Shown here: positions 28,566 through 35,939 of the stretch, one piece after another
Numbering within the stretch: the stretch's first letter is position 1
Layout: each line of letters begins with the position of its first letter
Assembly: GCF_035627495.1 (NCBI RefSeq)
Contig: NZ_DASPLO010000007.1
Span: 29,800 to 93,799, forward strand
DNA from: Methylocaldum sp035627495
GTDB taxonomy: Bacteria > Pseudomonadota > Gammaproteobacteria > Methylococcales > Methylococcaceae
DNA: 64,000 bases
Direction of reading: 5' to 3'
The notes under the pieces: model-generated
What the model was told of the DNA's origin: nothing
Databases searched by the model: none
What the model saw: the letters and a program-made list of their open reading frames with translations, nothing else
Position numbers and translations under genes: made by a program

Positions 28566-29497
28566 CCGGGGAGTATGCAGTCATAACCCGCGGCCTGACC
28601 CGTCGCTTCGGAGCGCTCACCGCCGTCGATCATATAGATATCGCCATTTCCCGTGCCAGCATCTACGGGTTTCTCGGTCCCAACGGTTCCGGCAAATCGA
28701 CGACGATTCGCATGCTGTGCGGCTTGTTGGATCCCACGGAGGGAGAGGCGGTGGTTTTGGGCCATCGGATTCCCGGCGAGACCGAGGCCATCAAGCGGAA
28801 AATCGGGTATATGACCCAGCGCTTTTCCCTTTACGAGGATCTCACCGTCCGGGAGAACCTGGAGTTCATGGCCGATATTTACAGCCTGCCGCGCAAGTCC
28901 GTCCGGCAGCGCATCGACGAATTGCTCGAGAAATACAATCTCGCGGACCGCCAGAAGCAGTGGGCCGGGACGCTGAGCGGCGGGCAGCGGCAACGCCTGG
29001 CGCTCGCGGCGGTGACGGTACATGAGCCGGAGCTGCTGTTTTTGGACGAGCCGACCAGCGCGGTCGATCCTCAGAGTCGGCGCGATTTCTGGGAAACCCT
29101 GTTCGAGCTTTGCGAGAAGGGGACGACCATTCTGGTGTCCACCCATTACATGGACGAAGCGGAGCGCTGTCATGGTCTCGCGATTCTCGACCGCGGCCGC
29201 GTGGTCGCGGACGGCGCGCCGCAGGAGTTGGAGCGGCGCATCGACGCCACCGTCGTGGAGATGGAATCCAGTGACTCGAGAGCCGTGCGCCGGCTGCTGA
29301 TGGATTTGCCCGGGGTGCTCAGCGTGACCCAACTCGGTATGCGTCTGCGGGTGCTGCTCGACCGATCCATTTCCGATCCGCTGGCGGAGATCCGCACGGG
29401 CTTAGTCGATCGGGGGATTCGGTTCGATGCCCGGCTGACGCACCCGAGCCTCGAGGACGTCTTCGTCGCCGCCACGCAAGGCCGTTATCTCAAGTGA
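28562..29497 (+). CDS. ABC transporter ATP-binding protein (YbhF-like)
   Basis: 311 residues; Walker A GPNGSGKST (about 40-48), signature LSGGQRQRL, Walker B LLFLDEPTSAVDP, and the H-loop STHYMDEAERC. Drives the ABC-2-type permease. One nucleotide-binding domain, whereas E. coli YbhF has two fused. Overlaps its neighbours by four bases on each side. Confidence 0.92.
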   Translation: MTGEYAVITRGLTRRFGALTAVDHIDIAISRASIYGFLGPNGSGKSTTIRMLCGLLDPTEGEAVVLGHRIPGETEAIKRKIGYMTQRFSLYEDLTVRENLEFMADIYSLPRKSVRQRIDELLEKYNLADRQKQWAGTLSGGQRQRLALAAVTVHEPELLFLDEPTSAVDPQSRRDFWETLFELCEKGTTILVSTHYMDEAERCHGLAILDRGRVVADGAPQELERRIDATVVEMESSDSRAVRRLLMDLPGVLSVTQLGMRLRVLLDRSISDPLAEIRTGLVDRGIRFDARLTHPSLEDVFVAATQGRYLK

Positions 29498-30594
29498 ACG
29501 GCTTGCTGCGCCTTTTCGCGATCTTGCGGAAGGAAGTCCGCCAGCTCAGGCGGGACCGGCTGACCTTCGGAATGATCGTCGGCATTCCGCTGATGCAGAT
29601 CACGCTGTTCGGCTTCGCCATCAATACCGATGTGCGCCATTTGCGCGCCGGGGTGGCCGATCATGCGAACACTCAGCTCTCGCGCATCCTGACCGCCGAT
29701 TCAGAAGCTTCTCAAGTCGTCAAAATTACCCGTCAGGTAGAAACCCCGGAACAATTGGAAACCCTACTTCGGGAAGGAGAAATCTCCGTCGGGATTTTCA
29801 TTCCCGCCGATTTCGCAGAGCGCCTCGAGAGTCGGGACAGACCGGCCGCCCAGCTCATGATCGACGGATCCGACCCTCTGATTCTGGCCGCCGCACGCCA
29901 GCTCACCGGAATGGAGCTGCACTACGACACGGCGCCTCGGCAGACCGCTAATGCGCCTCTGTTCGAAATCCGCAATTACTACAACCCGGAGCGGCGGTCG
30001 GCGGTTAATATCGTGCCGGGGCTGATGGGGGTCATTCTCACCATGACCATGGTGCTGTTCACCGCTGTCGCCATCGTGCGGGAGCGTGAGCGCGGCAATC
30101 TCGAATTGCTCATCAACACGCCGGTGAGAAATCTGGAACTGATGGTGGGCAAGATCATTCCCTACGTCATCATCGGATTGATCCAGGTGAGTCTGATTCT
30201 GCTGCTCGGGGTTCTACTGTTCCGCGTCCCGATTTACGGGCGGATCAGCGACATATACCTGGCTGCCCTGGCGTTTATCGCCGCCAATCTGACCATCGGG
30301 CTGGTGATTTCGACACTGGCCAAAACCCAGTTTCAGGCGATGCAAACGACTTTTTTCTTTTTTCTGCCGTCAATACTCATTTCAGGGTTCATGTTTCCCT
30401 TCGACGGTATGCCCAAGGCGGCACAACATATAGCGGAACTGCTTCCGCTGACGCATTTTGTGCGTCTGATCCGGGGTATCATGCTGCGCGGCGCGGAACT
30501 GTCGGAACTGCTGCCCGAAATCTGGGCTTTGATGGCGTTCATGCTTATCACCTTGGCGATCGCCGTGCTGCGATTCAAGAAACGGTTGGATTGA
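29494..30594 (+). CDS. ABC-2 type permease (YbhS/YhhJ-like)
   Basis: 366 residues from GTG 29494, overlapping the ATPase stop (GTGA). One N-terminal membrane segment, a large periplasmic loop (about 45-170), then five segments toward the C-terminus, ending in an ABC-2 signature region (FDGMPKAAQHIAELLPLTHFVRLIRGIMLRG). Only one permease gene is present, so it probably acts as a homodimer. Confidence 0.9.
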   Translation: MNGLLRLFAILRKEVRQLRRDRLTFGMIVGIPLMQITLFGFAINTDVRHLRAGVADHANTQLSRILTADSEASQVVKITRQVETPEQLETLLREGEISVGIFIPADFAERLESRDRPAAQLMIDGSDPLILAAARQLTGMELHYDTAPRQTANAPLFEIRNYYNPERRSAVNIVPGLMGVILTMTMVLFTAVAIVRERERGNLELLINTPVRNLELMVGKIIPYVIIGLIQVSLILLLGVLLFRVPIYGRISDIYLAALAFIAANLTIGLVISTLAKTQFQAMQTTFFFFLPSILISGFMFPFDGMPKAAQHIAELLPLTHFVRLIRGIMLRGAELSELLPEIWALMAFMLITLAIAVLRFKKRLD

Positions 30595-30788
30595 TTGCCC
30601 GACGGTGGAATAACAGCCTAGGCCTCCAGTCATGGCGTGCCATTTGCAGAATTTTTCCCGAAAGGCCTTTGTCTTATTGGAGTCCTTTCGAAAACTCTCG
30701 CGTCTTTGGCGCCTGCCCGGTTCCGGTTGAATATTAATGTCTGAACTCAGACGCCGGAACGACACCTATTACGAATTGGACATCGAGT

Positions 30789-32342
30789 ATGAGTTCTTCC
30801 GATACCTCCCGTCTCGATGGGAGGATGCCAGAATCCGAGCACACACGGGAAATACGGGCAGCGCAAACAAGGCTGTTATATCAGCAAGTCTCATCGGGTT
30901 TGATCGCCACGGTGGTCAACGCGACGATCCTAGTCCTGATCCTGTGGAAAGAGGTTTCCGAGATTTTATTGACGGGCTGGCTTTTGACCGTCGGAGTCGT
31001 GGTATTGGGTCGTTACGGTCTGCTCCGCGCCTATTTGCAGGCTAATCCGACGAGTGTCGACTCGCCTCGTTGGGCGCGCCTTTTTTTGCTCGGTGTCGCC
31101 GCCAACGGGGCGCTTTGGGGGCTCGCGGGTTTTTTCCTTTTTGTCGAGCAAAGTTACGTCCATCAGATATTTCTTGGATTTATGCTCGGCGGAATGGTGG
31201 CGGGAGCGATGTCGACCTTGTCCTCGTTTCGAGGCGCTTTTTTGGTTTTTCTGCTGCCGGCATTGCTCCCATATACGCTGCAGGTGCTGCGTCATGGCGA
31301 AGATGTGCATCTTGCGATGGGAGCCATGTTATTGCTCTTCGTGGTTATGATGTGGACGATTTCCGAGCGGCTGTACGCGACTGTGGCGGAATCCTTGCAG
31401 CTTCGCTTCGACAATCTTGACCTCCTGGGCGATCTCACTTGGGCAAGGGACCGTCAAAAGATCATCAATCAGGAGTTATCCGCACAGATTGCGGAAAAAC
31501 AGCGCGCACAGCGCGAGTTGCAGGAGGCATGCGAAAAGCTGGAACAGCGGGTAAGGGAGCGCACCGAAAAACTCGCCCGATCGGAAGAGGCCTTGCGGGA
31601 TGCCAACCGTCGCAAAGACGAGTTTCTCGCCATGCTCGGTCATGAGCTCCGAAATCCTCTCGCTCCTATCCGCAATGCCGTGAAGATCATGCGCAAAACC
31701 GGGATGTCCGAGCCAAGACTGGATTGGGCGCGCGACATCATCGATCGGCAAGTCGATCACCTCGCCCGGCTGGTTGATGACTTGCTCGACGTGTCCCGCA
31801 TCGTTCAGGGCAAGATCAGTCTTCACGCAACCACGCTAGATCTGGCGACCGCTATTAATCAAGCGGTCGAGGCGAGCCGGCCGCTGATCGAAGCGCGGCA
31901 TCATGAACTTTTCGTTACGATGCCCGAGGGTCGTCTTCAGGTTAAAGGAGATCAGGTGCGGCTGGCGCAGGTTATTTCCAATCTGCTCAACAATGCCGCC
32001 AAGTATACCGACACAGGCGGAAAGATATGGCTAACCGCCGAAGCATCCAGGGATCGGGTGAGCATCCGCGTGCGGGACAACGGCGTTGGCATACCGGAAA
32101 AACTTCTATCCCATATTTTCGACCTTTTTACGCAAGCCGACCAAAGCCTTGCCCGAGCCCAAGGCGGATTGGGCATCGGGCTCACCCTGGTCAAGCGGCT
32201 GGTCGAGATGCATGGCGGAGAGGTTGAGGCTCAAAGCCCGGGCCCTGGTCAGGGCTCGGAGTTTTCGATACACCTGCCGCGTTTTTGGGGCGAGATTGGC
32301 CAAGCCGATGCTGCCCGGTCGAATGCGCAGGGTAACGCCTGA
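30789..32342 (+). CDS. membrane-bound sensor histidine kinase, orphan
   Basis: 517 residues. Five or six membrane segments in the first 200 residues, a coiled coil (about 215-270), the HisKA box GHELRNPLAPIRNAVKIM with phosphorylated His, and the HATPase_c domain with N box NLLNNAAKYT, G1 VRDNGVGIPEK and G2 GLGIGLTLVKRLVEMHGG. No extracytoplasmic sensor loop of size, so the membrane domain itself may sense. No response regulator lies within view. The ATG at 30789 has no clear ribosome binding site; ATG 30825 is an alternative. Confidence 0.88.
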   Translation: MSSSDTSRLDGRMPESEHTREIRAAQTRLLYQQVSSGLIATVVNATILVLILWKEVSEILLTGWLLTVGVVVLGRYGLLRAYLQANPTSVDSPRWARLFLLGVAANGALWGLAGFFLFVEQSYVHQIFLGFMLGGMVAGAMSTLSSFRGAFLVFLLPALLPYTLQVLRHGEDVHLAMGAMLLLFVVMMWTISERLYATVAESLQLRFDNLDLLGDLTWARDRQKIINQELSAQIAEKQRAQRELQEACEKLEQRVRERTEKLARSEEALRDANRRKDEFLAMLGHELRNPLAPIRNAVKIMRKTGMSEPRLDWARDIIDRQVDHLARLVDDLLDVSRIVQGKISLHATTLDLATAINQAVEASRPLIEARHHELFVTMPEGRLQVKGDQVRLAQVISNLLNNAAKYTDTGGKIWLTAEASRDRVSIRVRDNGVGIPEKLLSHIFDLFTQADQSLARAQGGLGIGLTLVKRLVEMHGGEVEAQSPGPGQGSEFSIHLPRFWGEIGQADAARSNAQGNA

Positions 32343-32366
32343 GCGGACTATAGGCCTTAGCGGCCG

Positions 32367-32747
32367 CTAGGGTTGAACGGGCCGGAGATCTCGGCCGAAG
32401 GGAAACAGCGATAGCGGGATGAGCTTGATATGCTGCAGGGCGAAAGGGATACCGATGATCGTGACGGCCAACACGGCCGCACTGGTGAGGTGAGCCAAGG
32501 CAATGGCCCATCCGAAAAGCACCAACCAGATCACGTTGAAGATGATCCGCAAAGGACTGTTGGCATTATCGAGCTCCACTACCTCTTTGCCAAAGGGCGC
32601 GAATACGGCAAACCCGAGCTTGATCGACTGGAGCCCGAAGGGTATGCCGATCAGGGTCAGGCATAAGCCAATTCCACCCACCACATAACCCAAACCGGCG
32701 AGTAAACCACCAAAGATCAGCCAAATGATATTACCCAGTAAACTCAT
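32367..32747 (-). CDS. yccF: YccF-family inner membrane protein
   Basis: 126 residues from ATG 32747 (MSLLGNIIWLIFGG, the family start); a TTG upstream would add six residues. Two copies of a membrane module are visible, each with IGIPFGLQ/IGIPFALQ, characteristic of YccF/DUF307. Function not known. Convergent with the histidine kinase, stops 24 bases apart. Confidence 0.85.
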   Translation of the reverse strand: MSLLGNIIWLIFGGLLAGLGYVVGGIGLCLTLIGIPFGLQSIKLGFAVFAPFGKEVVELDNANSPLRIIFNVIWLVLFGWAIALAHLTSAAVLAVTIIGIPFALQHIKLIPLSLFPFGRDLRPVQP

Positions 32748-33040
32748 GGCGGCAAACGAACTCAATCGCTAAAGGGGGCATTGTTCGGAATCCTTCTTTT
32801 TTGAGTCGTTGTTCATTCGCTTCGTTCGTTTTTGGAATTCAAAAAATATCGCCGTCCAAAGCATATTCCGCTGACCGGCCGGGTCGCCCGGCTCATGGAA
32901 TAAGTCAATGGTGGCGGCGAGAATCCGTTCCTCCGCCACAGGCGCAATGTCGAGCGTCCTCATGCACGATTCCGCTGCGGGTCTAGTCTCGTAAGGTCCC
33001 GGTTCGGATTACGGCTTTCCCTACAGGGAACCTTGCTTTC

Positions 33041-33310
33041 TTAACGCCGCCGACCGCGGCCGCTTTGCCCACGGGGACGTTCCAGGTTAACCCGCAGGCA
33101 GTTGCCGCGCAGGGTATGGCCGTTCAAGGAGTTGATGGCGGCCCGCGCCTCGTGGCCCTCCATCTCGACGAAGCCGAAGCCGCGGCAGCGGCCGGAGAAA
33201 ATGTCGCGAGCCAGTTCGATCGAGCGCACTCGTCCGTGTTCCGCGAAAAGCTCGGTGAACTCCCGTTCGGTGGTGTCGGCTGGCAGATTACCGGCATAGA
33301 TTCTGAGCAT
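33041..33310 (-). CDS. RRM-domain RNA-binding protein
   Basis: 89 residues comprising one RNA-recognition motif: RNP2 RIYAGNLP (residues 3-10) and RNP1 RCRGFGFVEM (about 42-51), with a short basic Gly/Arg tail (RPRGQSGRGRRR). Such single-RRM proteins are common in cyanobacteria and many proteobacteria and are often cold-induced RNA chaperones. A 22-bp TTTCCTTAA palindrome lies 60-80 bases upstream. Start ATG 33310 preceded by AGGAGA. Confidence 0.9.
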   Translation of the reverse strand: MLRIYAGNLPADTTEREFTELFAEHGRVRSIELARDIFSGRCRGFGFVEMEGHEARAAINSLNGHTLRGNCLRVNLERPRGQSGRGRRR

Positions 33311-33368
33311 GGTTTTCTCCTGAAGGTATGGGCGCTGCCCGGAGGCGGCGCAATGGTTGAAAAAGGAT

Positions 33369-33390
33369 TTCCTTAAATACTTAAGGAAAC
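33369..33390. repeat. perfect palindrome upstream of the RRM gene
   Basis: TTTCCTTAA and TTAAGGAAA, separated by ATAC, form a perfect 9-bp inverted repeat. Its right arm coincides with the left end of the MITE-like element, so it may be a target duplication effect or a remnant of a second element rather than an operator. Confidence 0.6.
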
Positions 33391-33521
33391 TCTGAACAAG
33401 TCGATTCCGTTCATGCCCTTCGACAAGCTCAGGAGAGCGTTCGACAAGCTCACCACGAACGGAATCAATACGTTACCGTTCGTCCTGAGCCTGTCGAAGG
33501 ACTTAATCAGAGCTTCCTTAA
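33382..33521. mobile_element. 140-bp MITE-like element with mosaic palindromic repeats
   Basis: Bounded by 21-base inverted arms (33382-33402 and 33501-33521) that match at 18 of 21 positions and start with TTAAGGAA. Inside are three copies, in both orientations, of a unit related to CCTTCGACAAGCTCAGGA and CCGTTCGTCCTGAGCCTGTC. This unit is a familiar intergenic repeat in environmental proteobacteria, and when translated it gives the telltale SFDRLRTNG or VSLSN peptides. No coding capacity of its own; it would depend on a transposase from elsewhere. Confidence 0.65.
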
Positions 33522-33523
33522 GA

Positions 33524-33541
33524 GCGTGCTTTAAAGCATGC
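33524..33541. repeat. near-perfect 18-bp palindrome
   Basis: GCGTGCTTTAAAGCATGC is self-complementary except for one G-T pair. It directly follows the right arm of the MITE-like element; with the adjoining CTTAAG it forms repeated AAGC..GCT units. Confidence 0.45.
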
Positions 33542-33688
33542 TTCGGGGATCGAGGCCGGTCATAAAGCGCTCGCACCCCACGATTCACGTTTTTTGGCGC
33601 AGCCGTTTCAAGCGGCTCACCAGTCTATTGACCAAACACCGGCATGGATGGCCGTAGTGCCTCCTCGGCAGCGATTCGGCATACCCAA

Positions 33689-34264
33689 CTACGGAACCAA
33701 CGCCGGCGGATCGTGTGCGGGGCTCGCTGTGGACCCCAGCAAGGACAACAAACCGCGCAGCAAGTCGATCGGGGCCGGCGGACACCCGGAAATGGCGAGG
33801 TCGACCGGGATCACATTGGAGACCGCTCCGCAACTGGCGTAGGACACGCCGAACTCGCCGCCGCAGACGGCGCAGTCACCGACGGCGATCACCCATTTCG
33901 GATCGGCCGTCGCCTCGTAGGTTCGTTTCAGGGCCGCTTCCATGTGGCGCGACACCGGCCCCGTCACCATCAGAACATCGGCATGACGCGGAGAGGCGAC
34001 GAAATGCACGCCGAACCGCTCGACGCCGTAATAAACATTGTTCAGCGCGTGGATCTCCAGTTCGCAACCGTTGCAGGAGCCGGCATCCACGTGGCGGATG
34101 GACAGACTGCCCCGGAAGCGTTTGTCGATCACCACCTTGAGCCTGGCGCCCTCGCGCTCGATGGCCTCGTCCCCTTCGACTCCGCTCAGGACAGGCTTGG
34201 GAAGGGGCGGGATGCGCTCGGTGAGGACGCCGGTGCGGAAAATCTTGCCATAGATGCGCAACAT
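33689..34264 (-). CDS. HyfI/HycG/NuoB-like small subunit with repeat-derived insertion
   Basis: 191 residues from ATG 34264, preceded by a 10-base gap after the large subunit. NuoB-type cluster N2 cysteines are all kept: CNGC (64, 67), Cys131 and Cys161 (ISGCPP), so it should bind a 4Fe-4S cluster. Last gene of the complex I-like operon. Residues about 20-31 (PLPKPVLSGVEG) look foreign: their DNA (34172-34207) is the same repeat family as in the nearby MITE-like element, and the surrounding TER...DEAIEREGARLKVVI reads on as in relatives. The insertion is in frame and lies before the cluster-binding fold, so the protein probably still works. Confidence 0.85.
   Translation of the reverse strand: MLRIYGKIFRTGVLTERIPPLPKPVLSGVEGDEAIEREGARLKVVIDKRFRGSLSIRHVDAGSCNGCELEIHALNNVYYGVERFGVHFVASPRHADVLMVTGPVSRHMEAALKRTYEATADPKWVIAVGDCAVCGGEFGVSYASCGAVSNVIPVDLAISGCPPAPIDLLRGLLSLLGSTASPAHDPPALVP
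34172..34208 (-). repeat. in-frame repeat copy inside the small-subunit gene
   Basis: On the minus strand CCCCTTCC...GAAGGGG bound a unit containing CCTGTCCTGAGCGGAGTCG, clearly related to the CCTGTCGAAGGAC/GCTCAGGA units 650 bases away. It encodes LPKPVLSGVEG. Position and frame suggest an inserted palindromic element tolerated in a coding region. Confidence 0.65.
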
Positions 34265-34274
34265 TGAAGTTTCC

Positions 34275-35939
34275 TCAGAGATCGTGGCCGGAATAGGACC
34301 CGTTGACCGACTTATTGCATACCGGGAAGTCGGGCACGATATTGCCCAGCACGAGCTTCTCCAGGGCCGGCCAGTTGACGATGCTCGGATCGCGCGGGTA
34401 GTACCGGCGGATGCGGCCATCCGCGCCAAAGCGGATATAGCAGAGAATTTCGCCGCGCCACCCTTCCACCGCACCGAAGCCTTCAGCCCCATCGCCGGGT
34501 GTTCGCCACTCGGCGGCCAGTTCCCCGGAGGGCAGGCCGGCCAGCATTTGTTCGATGAGGCGCAGGGCCGCGCGCAGTTCCTTGTAACGGACCCAGAACC
34601 GGGAAGCGACGTCGCCTTGGGTTTCGACGGGCACGCGCACGTCCAGACTATTGTAGGGAGGGTAGGGTGCGTCGCGGCGCAGGTCGAAATTCCGACCGCT
34701 CGCCCGGCCCACATAGCCCAAAGCGCCCAAGGCGGAAGCCAACTCGCTCGACAGCACGCCGGTGGTGAGGAACCGGTCTTCCAGCGAGGAGTTGGCGTCG
34801 AGTATCGTGAGCAATTCATCCAGCTCCCGGCGTAGCGAGGCGACCGAATTCCGCATGCGAACGGCCGCCTCTGGCGGGACATCCACGGATACACCCCCCG
34901 GAACCAAGGTATCCATCATCAGACGGTGGCCGAACAGCGCCTGGTTTTCCCTAAGCCAAAGCTCGCGCAGACGGCCGAACTGGTAATAGCCGAAGGCGAA
35001 TCCCACATCGTTGCACAATGCGCCGAGGTCCCACAGGTGATTGATCACCCGTTCCCGTTCCGCCAGGATGCCGCGGATATAAGCGGCTCGCTGAGGAATG
35101 TCTACATGGGCCGCGCGCTCCATCGCCATGCAGGCGGTCCAGGCATGGCCGACCGTCGTGTCGCCGGATACCCGCCCGGCCAGCTTGACGAGTGCTATCG
35201 GATCGCGTCCTTCGGCAATCTTTTCGATGCCCTTGTGCACGTAGCCGAGCCGTTCCTCCAGGTGCAAAACGGTTTCCCCCACAGCCTGGAACCGGAAATG
35301 GCCCGGCTCGATGATCCCGGCGTGAACCGGGCCCACCGGAATCTCGTAAACGCTCGCTCCATGCGCCTTGAGGAAGGGGTACTCGTTGTCCGATGGCGTC
35401 TTGGCGGGCGGCTGCCCATCCGCGGGAAAGCTTTTCCGCAACGGGTAAGTGGTTTCGTCCCAGGCTTGATGTCGGGTCCAGCGCTTGGGGTCGGGGTGAT
35501 CGGTGAAACGGATGCCGAAGAGATCCTGGATATGTCGCTCCACCCGGTCCGCCGCCCAATAATGCGGCGCATGGGAGGGCAGGGCGGGATTATCGGCCGG
35601 TAGGTAGGTTCGCAGGATCAGGTAGCACCCTTGCTTTTCGAGGCAGGCGCTGACTGCCAGGTCGTGGCCCCGGTCTTCCGCCCAAGCTCCGGCCCAGCGC
35701 CAGTTTTGCGCGCGGGCTTGCTGTGCGGTTCTACCCCAATCGCCGCTGTCTACCTCGATCAGATCGGCGGGCGGCAAAAGGCTCGGTGCGATCAACCGGG
35801 CTTTGATGTCTTCCGAAACGAGCTTCATGCAAAGCATCCAGCAGGGATCGACTACCCCGCCGGGTGAAGAGGGATTTCCCGCGGGAGCCAACTCCTGCCG
35901 GCCGGAATTCGTCGAATCGAATTCCTTAGACTGATTCAC
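34275..35939 (-). CDS. HyfG/HycE-like large subunit without NiFe ligands
   Basis: 554 residues: NuoC-like domain (about 45-170, with HIQDLFGIRFTDHPDPKRW) fused to a NuoD-like domain (about 195-554, from GPVHAGIIEPGHFRF). In true NiFe hydrogenases the N-terminal RxCGxC and C-terminal DPCxxC motifs bind nickel; here they read RVSGDTTVGHAW (256-267) and VPDFPVCNKSVNG (535-547), so no NiFe centre can form. It matches the energy-converting hydrogenase-related (Ehr) group. GTG 35939 overlaps the SulP stop by 14 bases and has GGAGAGCGGG ahead; a later start at 35828 (MKLVSEDIK) is possible. Confidence 0.85.
   Translation of the reverse strand: MNQSKEFDSTNSGRQELAPAGNPSSPGGVVDPCWMLCMKLVSEDIKARLIAPSLLPPADLIEVDSGDWGRTAQQARAQNWRWAGAWAEDRGHDLAVSACLEKQGCYLILRTYLPADNPALPSHAPHYWAADRVERHIQDLFGIRFTDHPDPKRWTRHQAWDETTYPLRKSFPADGQPPAKTPSDNEYPFLKAHGASVYEIPVGPVHAGIIEPGHFRFQAVGETVLHLEERLGYVHKGIEKIAEGRDPIALVKLAGRVSGDTTVGHAWTACMAMERAAHVDIPQRAAYIRGILAERERVINHLWDLGALCNDVGFAFGYYQFGRLRELWLRENQALFGHRLMMDTLVPGGVSVDVPPEAAVRMRNSVASLRRELDELLTILDANSSLEDRFLTTGVLSSELASALGALGYVGRASGRNFDLRRDAPYPPYNSLDVRVPVETQGDVASRFWVRYKELRAALRLIEQMLAGLPSGELAAEWRTPGDGAEGFGAVEGWRGEILCYIRFGADGRIRRYYPRDPSIVNWPALEKLVLGNIVPDFPVCNKSVNGSYSGHDL

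Larger units (their letters stand above)
33311..33688. other. repeat-rich gap between RRM gene and the hyf-like operon
   Basis: No gene. The stretch consists of the RRM gene's leader, a palindrome (33369-33390), a MITE-like element (33382-33521), a GCGTGCTTT/AAAGCATGC near-palindrome (33524-33541), and about 140 bases of unremarkable sequence up to the end of the small-subunit gene. Confidence 0.7.

Noticed and set aside
32769..32963. 64-codon minus-strand frame between yccF and the RRM gene
   Set aside because: Plausible codon use in its first half, but no ribosome binding site and no recognisable content; left uncalled.
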